The notes below the pieces were generated by a model. It was not told the origin of the DNA and did not search any database. It saw only the letters and a program-made list of their open reading frames with translations. Below are positions 1 through 12,048 of a stretch of DNA of 64,000 nt, one piece after another; position 1 is the first letter of the stretch; each line of letters begins with the position of its first letter. Source of the stretch: Symsagittifera roscoffensis (lineage: Eukaryota; Xenacoelomorpha; Acoela; Convolutidae). Both the position numbers and the translations under genes were made by a program. The DNA is taken from NCBI RefSeq assembly GCF_963678635.1, contig NC_087062.1, forward strand, positions 38,156,518-38,220,517, in the 5' to 3' direction.

Positions 1-7
1 CAGATGG

Positions 8-2855
8 ATGCGAAGAAAGCACAGAACTGACCCAGGAGATGGTGCAGACTCCATCACAGACTCTTCAACAGATGACAATTCTCGAAACTCAGGAATCGAC
101 ACCTACTCAGACAGGAACTCATGCTCGGGATCGGAACTGTCAGAACTAGCGATCCACACACTACTAGTGGAAACTCGAGCAAAGGATCTGGATAGAGAGG
201 TATACCAGGACCCTGACAGTGATCGCTACCTCATACCAGATGAAAGAGTCTTTGATAACGCAGCGGATGATCTGGAAACAATAGCGGTATCGATACGTTG
301 GATGAGTTTGTTGCCACAAAAAGAGGTAGTCAGGACTGATCTTCAGTCATTCGAACAGGAAACACAGCCATTGGCAAAGATTTGGTGCGTTAAGATGGAA
401 GAAGATACGCATCAGCCCAATGAGTTGAATAGTCGGATGAGGGTCATGAAGACGTACTTGAAGGCGAGATACGGACTCTCGGATCTACTAAGAGCGCAGA
501 GAAATGACCTCATGACAAGCAACCTGAAAAGGTGGATCAAAAATGGTTCACCGGACAAAGGAGACCTCGAGGAAGACAGTTACCGCATTCTGCGGCAGTA
601 TTTTATGCAGAAAGAGGGAAGGTTATACTTGAACAAGGACGGGATTGTGGCTTGCAAGAGAAGAGATGAAGTCAAAGTCCTATACAAGTATAACGCGATA
701 GTGTTGCCGCAACTCTATCAGACAGAACTCTTATTCAGGTCTCATGATCAGATGGGCCATCAGGGGATCGACAAAGTATATCAGAGGATCCTGAAGCGCT
801 TTGAGTGGCCTGGAATGAAAAAGGCATGCGAGAAGTGGGTAACAGCATGTCTGTCATGCCAAAAAGTCAAGGATCCAAGGAATTTGCGATTTCCTTTAAA
901 ATCGATTGAGTCGTCTGAATTCAACGAGGTGGTGCAGATAGACCACCAAAAGATATGCATGACAGACAGTGGTTACAATCAAGTCTTGGTCATGATAGAT
1001 CACTTCACGAAGTATGCAGAGGCCGTGACCTGCATAACTGCCTCAGCGGAGGAGACGTGCGACCACCTGATCAATACGTGGATAGCGAGACATGGTTGTC
1101 CGATGACGTTTCAATCGGATAACGGAACAGCTTTCGTAGGAGAACTCACGAAAGAGCTAATGAGACGCTCACAGGTTGCTCAAGCTCACTCCACGACATA
1201 CCATCCCCAGACAAATGGCTTAGTGGAAAGGCAGAATCGAACGTTAGTGTCGATGCTGAGGGTATATTGTTCCAGGTACATGACCGATTGGGACACATAT
1301 CTTCCACAGGTGATGGGAGCTTACAATAGCACACAACATTCCACAACCGGAGTTAGTCCACATATGATGCTGACCGGGCACGAGAAGTCTTTGCCCTTGA
1401 CTTTCTTCTACCCAGAGTATGAGGGTAAGAGGACGTCACGACAGGTCTATGTAAGGGATGTAATAAGACGGCAGCAGGAGTTAAACGACTTATGTAGACG
1501 AAATACTCAGCAGGCACAGGCAAGGCAGAGGAAAAGATTTGACAAGAAAGCAGCTGGTGCAAAAGCTTATGTGGGGGACTACGTATGGGTATTTCAGAAC
1601 GTCATACCACCGAAAAGAACGAAAAAGCTCCTAAAGAAGTGGAGGGGACCCTTCATGATTACGGAGGTGCACCAAGAGGGACGCTTCTATAGACTGAGTA
1701 GTGGCCGAGCCGCTCAATACGAAAACATTAAGCCACACAATCCATCGACAGAAGACTGGTGTATACTTGCAGACATGGAAGAGGGGGATTATCTAATTAT
1801 GGACCCTGCTTGTGAGGTCAACGAGAAGGGCACAAGGGAAAAGAACGATGGAAATGAAGTCATAGAGGAAGGAACCTGGATCCAAATGAGGTGATTGAAG
1901 CAGACGATGAAACTTTAGCCTACGCAGAAGAGGACTGGCAAGACCCTGAACAAAGGGAGGTTCCCAAGAATTTGGAACCAGATCTTCCGTTCACGATACG
2001 GACTCGACAGAATGACAAGACAAGACCCAGAAGAAGATATAACCCTTACGGCGACGATTTTGTAGTGGACAGGATAGACCTAAAGAAGATAGGGGAAGAA
2101 GTAGTGGGTCTAGAAGAAATAACTGCGTCACAGGACATCGACCTAGTCGATGATACGACGAGGAGTGGATTGAGGACCGGTCGAAAACCGAAGTAGAATT
2201 CGACGACGAGCAACAGCAATCCTACGAACAAGAGTTGACGAATCTGCGTGACTTGGAATGGCTGAATGACATGACGTCGGACCCAAAGGAGACCAATGTC
2301 ACGATTCAAGATGTAGATCGTGAAAGCATAAAATACAGGAAAACCGAACGAGAAGATCCTTCCTGGGCTGCCCAGGAGGGGCGACTACTCATTCCGACTT
2401 CCAATTTCGACTTGATACCTGGTATGCGATCGACGGGGACGTCGATGGATATTTTTGTCCGGGGAGTGGGGGTAGGACTTACCCACACTGAAAATTTATT
2501 AATAAAAAAATTGAGAATAGCAAGAGAAACAGGGGATTTAGAAGCAGAAACAGGCGAAGACGCCAAGAAACCGGACATTGGGAGGGTAGTTGAGTCATAT
2601 TTTAACTTACCAAATGAATATTCAAGTAGCATAATACTAACAGACAGCGATTTCATACTCACAAATAGAACATGTGCGATAGCAATCACAGCAGACATGA
2701 GTTTTAAGACAGCGTTAGCAGCGGACATGGAAGAGAGAATACAAAAACATAGAATTCCTTTGGAAGCAAGGACCAGGAATAGGGGGCGTAGCAGCCTTGC
2801 CTCCGGCGGCGTCACAGATACCGGGAAAATACCTAAACCACGAACAACTGAATGA
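8..2855 (+). pseudogene. Pol C-terminal part: integrase of a Ty3/gypsy element, frameshifted
   Basis: The integrase inserts the reverse-transcribed DNA into the host genome. A zinc-binding HHCC region is visible (GHQG near residue 249, CLSC near 281). The catalytic core follows with D in VQIDHQ (about 311), D in QSDNG (about 370) and E in GLVERQ (about 406); the last two are separated by 35 residues, the classic D,D-35-E. A GPF module (KKWRGPF) lies near residue 550. The frame stops at 1892-1894, resumes in another frame at about 1891-2196, and resumes again to a TGA at 2853-2855, so two frame changes occur near 1.89 and 2.17 kb. The part after residue 600 contains NPYGDDFVVD and then about 200 residues I do not recognise. 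The start at 8 is only the window edge. The family assignment is firm for the integrase; the tail's role is unknown. Confidence 0.85.
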
Positions 2856-3065
2856 CGATCTTAGGAATAGATCCAAAGTTTGGACTGTCCAATCTTAGGT
2901 CGAATTCCAAAATTTTAAAGACCGATTGATTTTAATAAGTTTTAGGATCAAAATCTTTTTATCTGACTGTTTTAAATAAATTTTAACGAGAAGTTAAGGT
3001 GAAACGGACAAGTGTGATATTCGTGACTTCTTTTCTAGATCCTGATTGATCGTTTAATTACTCAC
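2856..3065 (+). promoter_or_regulatory. Spacer between pol and the 3' frame with a possible splice acceptor
   Basis: This is 210 bp without coding sense. It contains an AATAAA near 2984 and a pyrimidine stretch ending in TAG at 3036-3038, which would serve as a splice acceptor for a subgenomic mRNA expressing the following frame, as env-like ORFs of retroelements often are. That role is inferred from position only. Confidence 0.3.
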
Positions 3066-4277
3066 TTGAGTCAAATCATTAAATCAAATCGAATCGAATC
3101 CGAAAAGAGAATGGATAACTTCAACTTGGATGAATTGATGGACCTGGCAGAGGAATATGTAGGACCGATGGTAGATGCGATCTATCGTGGGCTAAGGGAT
3201 CGAGACTTCGCTCTGGAGGACCCAGAGGTAGTCATGTTGCTGACCGCCCTGATAAACATCTTGGGGCATGACAACCGTGGTGACCACCCCACGGAAGTCC
3301 TATTGATGGCAGCATACGGAGAGAGGGGAGTACTAGACCGCCCGAACATGAGAGTGATGAGGTGGAGAAACAGGGCTCTCTCAGGGAGTGACTTGGCGAA
3401 CGAGCCTGGATTGGGAAATTCTAGGACTTATCAACCAGGTGAGATTCCTTTGCCCTCCAAGCCCAAGCCTGGGCTGAGGGGAATGCATCAAGAGATAAAC
3501 AGCGAGGCTGCCTTGTCTAGTTCACCACTGAGAATAGCTGTGCCACCAAAGAGGGCGAGAGTAGAACAGGGGGTTCAAACGAACCAAACCATGCAAGATC
3601 TAGATGGGATGAAAGATGAGCTGGAGAGGACCTGAAAGAAGCTGGATGAAAAGACTAAGACCATGCTCATAACGGAGGACAACAGAGACATGTGGAAGAG
3701 ATTGTTTAAAGACTGCAACAAAAAGCAGGGTGAAGAAATTGAACGCTTGAGGATGGACTACAAGGAGCGATCGGAGCGGGTGGCATTGACTACAGCCGTG
3801 GAAAAAGTGATACCTGCGAGGAGTATTCCTCGTGGGCAGTCCCCGATGGAGGTCTTGACGCCTCGAGAAATGAGTCAAACGACAGAAACGCGACTCCCAG
3901 CTACAACAGGTCGAGTGACAATCCCGGACCCGAGTGATACCTTGGGTGACCCAGTCGTGGAGCAAACGGTGAGGAAGCTGATAGAGACAGCTGGACGACT
4001 AGTCGCCAATAGGAATGCGCCAGGTTCCGGGGTGACTGCACCCTATGAAACGATCGACGATACGGGCAGAGTACGGCTCTCCCAAGACGTAATGACCAAA
4101 AGGGGAGTTAGCGATGCAACGCTACCAATGGGGAGCTCAAAAGTCCCAGACAGGAAGATACGAAAGATGCCGGCGAAGAAAGTGTCACGGGCAATGGATG
4201 TACAAAAGAATAATCAATTGAAGTATAACTTCACAGGAGTTCCGGAGGCGGACCGAGAGCTTGCTTCAATCGAGGGA
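3066..4277 (+). pseudogene. N-terminal segment of the giant frame, coiled-coil and linker
   Basis: The segment opens with an acidic, leucine-rich stretch (MDNFNLDELMDLAEEYVG near 3111). It then has a proline/serine-rich linker and, after the in-frame TGA at 3633, a charged heptad-like stretch (about 3636-3780) likely to form a coiled coil. The rest is a low-complexity linker rich in T, P, R and K. I recognise no known domain. The coiled coil suggests self-association, as in gag-like or ORF1-like proteins, but nothing shows RNA binding directly. The frame is lost near 4278, where the next segment takes over. Confidence 0.45.
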
Positions 4278-5071
4278 CCTGGAACCCGGCGGTAAACCTG
4301 CAGCAACCACCACTGGGGACATCACATCTGATACTGGGAGACAGCTTGGTCAGAGTGCTCTCAAGCTTGAGGACCTCTTGAATCACCACGGTGATGGCTT
4401 TGGGAGGCGCGGCGATAGCCCAGTTATTTTGAATGGTGGAGTTGATGAACCCAGGGAGAATCCCTAATGTAACGATCCTAGTTGGGACAAATAACATCTC
4501 GAGAAGCTCAGATGAGGAAGAAGCACTATGGGAATCAATGATGGTGTGCTTGTTTACTAAACTCTGGCAGAAGTTCAACTGCGCGGTACTGATTGTTTGC
4601 ACTGTGCCAATGAGCACGAGGACATTGACTTCAGCAGGGAGAAGGCACAACGAAGGAGTAATCAGGTGGAACAACATGCTGAGGAGTCTTGCAAGTCAGA
4701 ATGCCGGAAGGATGATCCTTATGGATATCGAACATGAGCTGAGGGCTATGGATCAGGCCAGACTGACTACTGACGGCATCCACTTTGATAGCATAGAAGG
4801 ACAGGCTTGGTTGAACAGAGTCTTCCAAGAGCGATTGGATGAATTGGAAGTAGAACTCTTCGACACGGGAGTACTGAAGGAAGAGGAAGCATCCAAAGAA
4901 CCGACAATTACCACCTTTGTGCCTCCAAACCTTGAAACACGCTTGGGAGTGGTCCCAGCCGTGACCATCTATAAGCCGCAAAGTTCCAGCGAACCCGGGC
5001 ACAGACGGATGTACGAGATCGATTGGGAGAAGCGCCCACGAGGAGGACCATTAATCCTAGACGAAGATTAG
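4278..5071 (+). pseudogene. SGNH/GDSL hydrolase-like domain in the giant frame
   Basis: Read in one frame with two in-frame TGA codons (4379-4381, 4430-4432), this segment shows the SGNH signature blocks in order. Block I is LGDSLVR (4334-4354) with the nucleophile serine. A glycine block is ALGGAA (near 4397). Block III is LVGTNN (near 4480) with the oxyanion asparagine. Block V is DGIHF (near 4771) with the catalytic Asp/His pair. SGNH enzymes are esterases, lipases or acyl hydrolases; related domains occur in ORF1 of some CR1-type LINEs. Finding one in the 3' frame of an LTR element is unusual. The substrate is unknown. The two stops inside the domain mean this copy is not functional as it stands. 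Confidence 0.65.
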
Positions 5072-5156
5072 GGCCTGTCAACTCAACAGCCGAAACGACC
5101 AGCACCTCTCGACGAGCACCAGTCGAGAGGAGCGACGTCCGAACAGGAGCTCTCTG

Positions 5157-6770
5157 ATGTGGTCGAGGCCAATACTTTCTCCCTGGCACTTATACAAGGA
5201 TGACCTGATGAAACTGAACCTTCAGATGGTGAGCTTCGCAGCGGATGCCATGAGGATGCTGAACGGAGCAAGGTTATCGGTCAGCGGATTGTACTCGATA
5301 ACAGGAGTGGACTGGTTGATAGCGGCTGGCATAAACTTCAACTGTACAACTGCCTTGAGGTTTGCCGACCTAGAGGGACGGCCCTCTAATAACACAGGGG
5401 GCCCAGTGAATGCAAGACCGTTACAAGACGTAAAACTGAATCACGATGAGGGAAATCGAAAAGAGAGATCTGGAAGATTTTTGATAACGAGAGCGCAGAT
5501 TGGGCAACATGTGAAGATGTTCAGGCAGCTCAAAACACCCCCAGGTCATGTGAAAGAAAGAGTATACCCGAAACAAGTGAATCAGGAAGGTGATGTCCAA
5601 AGATACGGCGGGTTGAAAGCGATAAGGAAAGATGAGACCATCTTTGCCGCGTACGACAAGGCAGAAATGAGGAAGGCCAAGATTATGATAGTAGCGAATT
5701 CAGACTTCGTACACACTTCCAAGTCTCTGTTTTGGCCGGATGTTATAATGTTGGCAGCGGTCGATCTGGACCTAATGCAATCCGTGTCAATGGCAATCGG
5801 GGTACAAAGACAGACAGAGATGAACCCAATCACAATTGTGTTTGCTGGCATCAATGACCATTTACACAGTAGGGGTTTCCTGAGCAGACTCAGAGAGTCT
5901 ACGACGGCCGAAGCCGCTGTATGGCCAGCGATAAAAGATATACTCGAGTCGATGGGTGAAGTAGTGGATACCCTGAAGGAAGGTTCCTTCGCCAAGATGT
6001 CACCGAGAGCCGTGTTTGCGCTGTCTCCGGGGTATGCACGTCTCCCGGATGGACTAAAGTTCGTGTATGCGATAGTGGCTTTGCTCTCGGAAGTGAATTA
6101 TGATGTAACCATATCGGCCCCAAATTGCGAGATAGAGATGGAGAATCTGAGACCACTCAGGGCCGAACTACCGGCGGTGTGGTCGGATATCTCGAACGGA
6201 ATGAGAGGATTCAAGGACCAATCACTACACATGCTAGTGTTGGACGAGGTGCTGGGGTTGGAACTGTCCAACTTCAGTCGACAGCTCAAGTTGAAGCCAG
6301 GAATAGATGACGACCATCGAGTAATTGTGGCGATGTCGAATGACTTATGGTTCCGAGGAATTGACATAAAGGAGGAGGAAGGTGAGAGAAGAAACAACTC
6401 CAAGGATACCAGAGCTCGTTTGGAAGCAATGGTTTTGAGAACCAAGCCAGAAGCTAACCAGTGGCTACACCTAACTCCTCGAGTAGCGGCATTGGGCGCG
6501 GATGCTTTTGAGCAAGGCCCAGTGATGATCAGGAAGATCCACGCCTACCTTGTGAAGGAGGTGAACCTGGCCGAAAATGCCGAGGAGAAGGCAGCCGAGT
6601 TTGTAAACAGAGTGTGCCAAGTTACCCTGGAAACTTTCTGGTTTCAGTAGGTGAAGGGAGAAGAAGGCTTTAAACGGGCAGATAGCATGCTGAAAGGGCT
6701 GGGAGCCGGATGGACCGCGTCCTTCTTGGCAAAAGTCTACCCAAAACTCTCTCGATACTTGATAAAAAAA
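5157..6770 (+). pseudogene. Middle segment of the giant frame, possible second SGNH-like fold
   Basis: The segment is about 530 codons, with a stop (TAG 6648) near its end and continuation in frame to about 6770. A stretch with ITIVFAGINDHL (near 5836-5871) has the G-x-N-D form of SGNH block III after a hydrophobic beta strand. An upstream MIVANSDFVH (near 5686) sits where block I would be, but lacks the GDS serine arrangement. A catalytic Asp/His pair was not identified. It may be a second, inactive SGNH-like module or a coincidental Rossmann-like fold. No other domain is recognised. Confidence 0.4.
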
Positions 6771-7787
6771 ATTCCTCCAAGCAGTAGTGGAAGTATCAAT
6801 CGTTGAACTACTAGCCTTGTTCGTGACGTTTGGAGCAGAGAACTTTGTAAAAGGACCGGTTGTGCTGCTCACCGAGGGAATTCAGAACTTGCGAATAGAT
6901 GGACTTCTGACATTGATTGCGACAACACAGGGAAACTTGGGAGGACTAATGAACCTGACACGTTACATAGAGCAGATGAGAGAGAATGTGAGGAGATTCG
7001 ATGTGAAGAAAGTCACGGATTCGTGGAATAAGATAAGAGACCTGAGACATACTCTTATCCAGTATCTCCTACAGCAGAATCGCTTTGGAACAGGAGAGGA
7101 TGAGACGATTGAAAGGGAGGAGGATGTGAGACGACATGTTGGGGGCATGCCCCTGCTAACTGATCTAAGCTTGGCTATGAGGACCGATCCCTTATCGTTG
7201 ATCAGAGGAGCCACGGAGTTTGTGATAGTGATCTATGGACCAGCAGTCACGTTTGCGTTCCCTGATGTTAAGGTGGAAGCGTACAGGAGGTCGGTGCTGC
7301 ACCTGAACCTCATATCAGCAGTGGACGGTAGTGTGCTAACCTGGTGTGAGCAGCATGTATTACGAGAACTCATGAGCGAAGATCTGTTGTTTGGAAAGAT
7401 AGCAGAGCCAGAAATGACGGTTGTCAACTTTGATGATCACTTCCGTGATCGTATGGGAGTAGTAGAGAGAAGGCACCTCGAAGTATTCCCGAAGCTCTGG
7501 AATCTAAGGCCCTATGACAGGACTAATGGTGAAATAACAAGAATTCCTCGTCTCACTACAGCATACCATAAAGTGAGAGAAGAGACGAAAGACTGGGGTG
7601 ATTACGAGAAGCTGCCAGAGGAAATCCCTGAATTCCCTCTGATAAGAAGGATGTTGCTCGGAGCAGTCTCCGTAGTGCAAACTCCTAGGCTGAGAGTGTT
7701 TGAGACCAATGAAAGGAGGGTAGCAAAATTCTCGGAAACGATGGATCCGTGTTTTGTGGGCAGGAATGCCGCAGTGTTACAGTATAC
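6771..7787 (+). pseudogene. Giant-frame segment, unrecognised, mainly helical
   Basis: After a frame change in an A-run near 6765 the frame continues for about 340 codons. It has alternating hydrophobic and charged helices and no cysteine clusters, zinc fingers or catalytic motifs that I know. It ends where the frame changes again near 7788. I recognise no homologue. It is kept as part of the same polyprotein because its composition and strand match and there are no intervening noncoding bases. Confidence 0.4.
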
Positions 7788-9028
7788 ATGATTTGCTCAT
7801 ACGGATCAAGCCTGGAGCGTTTGACACGGAATGGGCAGAACTGAATTTGGCGCCTATGAGGATGAGAGACAGAGCCGAATTACCTGAGGCCTCCCTGATT
7901 TTGACTAGTGTGAAACCGGAGTTAACAGTGGGAGGAACGCTGCAGACGAGAACCTTCCTGGCACCCTTCGGCTATGAGGAAATCAAAGTGGTCAATGGAG
8001 AAGAAGAAGATAAATCAGCCGGCAGGCTAATCATACCGAGACTTCCGGCTAATCATACCGAGACTTCCAAGAATGAAAAGCAAGGACCCTCAAACTCGAA
8101 AGATACATCAGAAGGAGATGATGGGCAGGGAGGAAGCCGTCAATCTGAAGAACCCATGCAAGAGGATCCCGATCAAGTTGAGAAGGAAGACGACAAGGCA
8201 TCGACAGGAGGAGTATCCAGCTTGGATTTCAATTTCCTCAGTGACTTTGAAAACAACGCTGATACGTTGGAAGCGACTGAACCAGCAAACGAAGGTACTT
8301 CGACACTGGAGCCTCCGTTGGTTTTTGTGGAAATGAACCAGAATTTGCCGGAGAGCAGCTCTCCGGGCAATTCTAAAGACAATGAACAAAGACTCCTCAT
8401 GGAATCACCAAGGAGCAGAAGGATAGAAGGCGCTGCCAGAGTACCCTTCTTAGGAAGATTACCCGAAGAAGAGTGGGAGGTACATCACCGAGACCATGAA
8501 AATAGGACGGGATGTAGATTGGACAGAGTGGCCTTCGTGGAAGAAGTCTGGACAGTAGTTCAGAGCTACGGAACCCAGTCCATTTTGAAAGTAGGTCTCA
8601 ACCGACCACTGATGCGGGAAGTCCTTGACAAACTCGACGAGTGTGAAGGGAGATTGAGTGAGTTGTTGATCGACTCAGCCACTGACGAAAGTGAAGCAAA
8701 CTCTCTTATAAAAATGACACCTCAAGAGAATAAAGAAGTGGTATATCTGTCGAGAACTAGGAAAGGAACGATGCAATCGAAGTTGGTGATTGATAAGATC
8801 AATGAGATGAAGATGAAACTAGGCAGCAAAGTGGTACCGAGGACAGCGGGAAAGACGAAGGTGGATTCGGAAATATCGATAAAGGCGAAAAGAAAACGAG
8901 TCGACGAAGCTATGGATTTGGGACAACGTGATGATCGATTGCCAGGCAAAGACAGGGTGTTAACGGATGTAGCAATGGTGCCGCCCATTCTCATGGCAGG
9001 AATAAAATCAACGGGTTATAAATCCTAA
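7788..9028 (+). pseudogene. Giant-frame segment with acidic linker and basic tail
   Basis: This is about 410 codons. An ordered N-terminal part is followed by a long acidic, serine/glutamate/glutamine-rich linker (about 8070-8340), another ordered part, and a lysine/arginine cluster near 8884 (KAKRKR) that could be a nuclear localisation signal. DNA at 8023-8066 is a 22-bp tandem duplication inside the frame; as 22 is not a multiple of three, the second copy reads in another frame. The segment ends at TAA 9026-9028, but the same frame stays meaningful after a second TAA (9137-9139). The function is unknown. Confidence 0.4.
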
Positions 9029-9952
9029 CGGAGTGACCGCACTCCGACTGGAGCAATGTTAGAAATGGAAATACTCAGCCAACGTGGAGAGAGTACCATG
9101 AAAGACTTTAAACCGTCTCCCATGAACCACGGAAAGTAAAGCGTCGTAGGACAACTGGTCCCAGTGGAATATAACCGACTGACACTGACGGAGACTGTAT
9201 CAATAGATGAACCCGCCGGTGGATACATGGAGATGTTGGAGTACAGAAACTCGGCCAGAGGACACTTAATGGCTCTGGAGGACAAGAGTGCCATGGAAGG
9301 TTATCTGGAGACAATGATGCAAGGCATCACCCTCAAGCAGAAAGCATACGGGACTCTAGCGTCGTCTGAGATGCAGGCAGAAACGATCGAGCAATTGGTG
9401 AGCCTTCCATGGAAAGCTGTAGTGTTACGGTTCTTTGAGGAAGAGATGAGGACTACACCGAGGATACACGCTCTGATAGCAGTATCCTACGTGAGTACTG
9501 AAATACAACTGAGGTTCGCCTGGTGCATGATCGGACTGACTCGCGAGGAATATGATTTAGAAGAAAGGAAGAGATCGAAAGAAGAAAAGGTCTTCCTGAT
9601 GACGCGCATGAGGGATCTGATAACCCAAGAGGGAGCAGCAGTAGCATGCGCGAAGCGGAGAGACGCTCTCTGTTTCATCCGATTCATGATAGAGCCAATT
9701 TCAGTGCCAGCATTGAATACTTGTGTCAAGATGCTGAGAGAGGGCGATGAACGAGTGAGAGCCCCACTCTTGCTAGCACTGCTGGATATACATCAAAGCA
9801 AGCCAATGAGGGTGAACATGAAAGAAGCCGTGGAGCTAGAACTCATGAGGAAAATAGACGAAATCAGGAATCTATGGGAGCACTTCCGAAATCCAATGAA
9901 TACTGTGGACCGATCAGAAAGAAGCCATACAGTTACGCGTCCGGAGTCATAG
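9029..9952 (+). pseudogene. Giant-frame segment, unrecognised, helical
   Basis: From 9029 the frame carries stops at 9026 and 9137 and is then open from about 9140 to 9952. It is rich in charged helices (EEEM, KRSKEEK) with two conserved-looking cysteines. Sense reading switches to another frame near 9915, so the last dozen codons of this segment are probably out of frame. I recognise no domain. Confidence 0.4.
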
Positions 9953-11952
9953 GGATAGCGTACAACCCGTTTTTCAGTGAAGATATACGCGATTACTTCT
10001 TTGATTACGAGCAAGCAGTGTTGCTAAGATTCTGAACGTCTAGAATTGCGACGATAAGAAGCGCTGCTAATCCGCAGACCAAGCTGGGACTAGTCTTAGA
10101 AGAAAAGGTAGCTGCACCTTCCGTGCCAGAATCCGACAAACGAGTGGAGTTTGGATTGGGATTCTCAGATGAATTACTGAGAACGAGCTTGATGGTAGTG
10201 TGGGAACTGATGAGACCATCGTGGCGCCCTAGTCCCAATGCTGATTCGATACTACAGGCAACACAAGATGTGCAGAGGGAACTAAATGCAGACTGTAATC
10301 TGCGTGATCTTAATATCATCTATAACGTGATGACAACAGCCTCTAAGAGCAACGGGGAAGACAAAGTGGAGTTGCCTGGCTGGGTACCAGAAGACTGGGC
10401 TAAACCTGGTAGCTGTCTGGCAGAAGTCTGTGGACTGGAAGGTCACGTTTGTGGAAGTCTACATTGCAAGAAAACCCTGGAGAAACAACACAAACAATTG
10501 ACGATATTGTTTAGGAACATTGTGATGAAAGCGAAGACGGAAACGGAGCTGACCGCAGATTGCCATGGAGGAACCGAGGTGAATCTAGTGACTGCACTAG
10601 GATTCTACAGTATGTTTGCTTCTTTAGAGTCACTATTGAATCTGGAACATAAGCATGAGATGGTCACGGCCATCAGTGTAGAAGTATTCCCAGGAGTTTT
10701 GCAAACTGAGCAAAAGCACAAAGGAAAATGGAGGGAGGCGATCGAGGCGGAAATGAACATCCGGCACAGTGAAATTTATCGCAGATATTTGGTGGGATCG
10801 ACATTGGCTCCAATGTGCAAGAGCAGATACCCAGTGCATTTCGTGGCTGTGGATGTAAAAAGTACGAGAACGATCGTGGGTTAAGCCTTCTCGGTGCCAA
10901 AGTGTGTAAGACTAGCAAGAATGTCGGAAAAGTCTTATGAATTACTGTGCAGAATATTCTCGACAGTCCCGGAGAGAACTAAGGAGGAGTTAGAATCGAT
11001 ACTGCGAAAGAAATTCATGGGATACGTCAGTGGGAACTTCAGTGACTTTGAGAGACAAAAACAGAGAGGATCAACCGTTACGGATTACAATACAGTAGAT
11101 GAGAATGATGAGGTCCACCGAGTGATGATGGAAGTGGAACCACTACTGGAAGCTTCGGGAAAGCGTAACTGGAGGAGCATCATGTTGACACATGACGAGT
11201 TTCCTTGCCATTGCTTGCTGCAAACATGGTGGTACCCCGAAAGTAGTAATCTGGTGTTGATTTGGGACTCTGGAGAGCTGCTCTCCATGGGTTTACCAGA
11301 CTCATCACGGCCCATAACAAGAGTGATTGTGGGAGTTATAATGGCGATACGATGGCTGGAAGTTCATGTGAAGGAGAACAATAGACAGGAGGCACCAACG
11401 CGAGAACAATTGCAGAAATTGGATTGTCTAAAAGATTTAGATCTTTTTGAGACAATGTGCAAGATTCTGAATATTCCGATGGAAGTGAAAAAGATACGAG
11501 CAAGGAGACTACTGATGCCATGGTTTGGAGCCAATATGACTGCATGGTTGTATGAGTATGCCAAGAAGCATATGTCGAAGCACGGCAGAGTGTACAGAGT
11601 GTATCAGCTGAACATTGGGGCAGGAGCTTTCAAGCGAGCTTTCGTGACTCATCGGAATGCAGTGACCACCGCTGTAAGGAAAATTTCCAGGAAAAGTGAA
11701 CGTAATGGAAGAGAGAAGGAGAAGATATTGAAGGAGGATTTGGAGAGAAACGTGACGTTGTGTCTCCACAACAGCTTCTGCAGGAACAGAGAATCTAACG
11801 TGGATCCCCTATCTTGTTGCAAACAAAGGGTGGAAGTGCAGAAGTGCTGGAGGACTGCTTCCAACAGCGTCAGAATATCTAACGATGTGTTGCAAGACAC
11901 AGAGACTGAAAGTGCAGACTCAATTTCGCAGGAGGAGGAGATGGAGCATTGA
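9916..11952 (+). pseudogene. C-terminal segment of the giant frame with Cys/His clusters
   Basis: This is about 680 codons in one frame, interrupted by TGA 10033-10035 and TAA 10882-10884. Residues near 10430-10470 form a small cysteine/histidine cluster (CGLEGHVCGSLHC) that could bind zinc. Further cysteines occur near 11205 and 11780-11820. The C-terminus is acidic (SISQEEEMEH) and ends at TGA 11950-11952. I recognise no family. The possible metal site is only an inference from spacing. Confidence 0.45.
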
Positions 11953-11970
11953 CAAATGGCCGAAAAACAA

Positions 11971-11989
11971 GATGAAAAAAGAAAAAAAA
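11971..11989 (+). promoter_or_regulatory. Polypurine tract candidate
   Basis: A 19-base run of A and G lies 18 bases after the last stop codon of the element. LTR elements use such a tract to prime plus-strand DNA just before the 3' LTR. The assignment rests on position and composition only. Confidence 0.4.
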
Positions 11990-12048
11990 TCAGAAGAATT
12001 TAGAAGTTTTAGAAATTCTAGAAAGAGAAGAAGTTAAAACTCAGAAAT

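Larger units (their letters stand above)
3066..11952 (+). pseudogene. Giant 3' frame of the retroelement (about 2,960 codons), broken
   Basis: Eight adjoining open segments on one strand read as remnants of one long frame. Several are separated by a single in-frame stop and continue in the same frame: TGA 3633, TGA 4379, TGA 4430, TAG 6648, TAA 9026, TAA 9137, TGA 10033 and TAA 10882. Frameshifts fall near 4.28, 5.2, 6.77 (in an A run), 7.79 and 9.92 kb. Each stop is one C-to-T change away from a common sense codon, which fits methyl-CpG or general C-to-T decay; this is inference. It occupies the env position, but I see no signal peptide or clear fusion/transmembrane architecture. Segments are described separately below. 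A plausible start is the ATG near 3111, with the frame open back to 3066. Confidence 0.6.

Noticed and set aside
3633-4432. UGA recoding (selenocysteine or reassigned code) in the giant frame
   Set aside because: TAA and TAG stops and frameshifts occur further along and host exons use TGA as a terminator; decay explains the pattern better.
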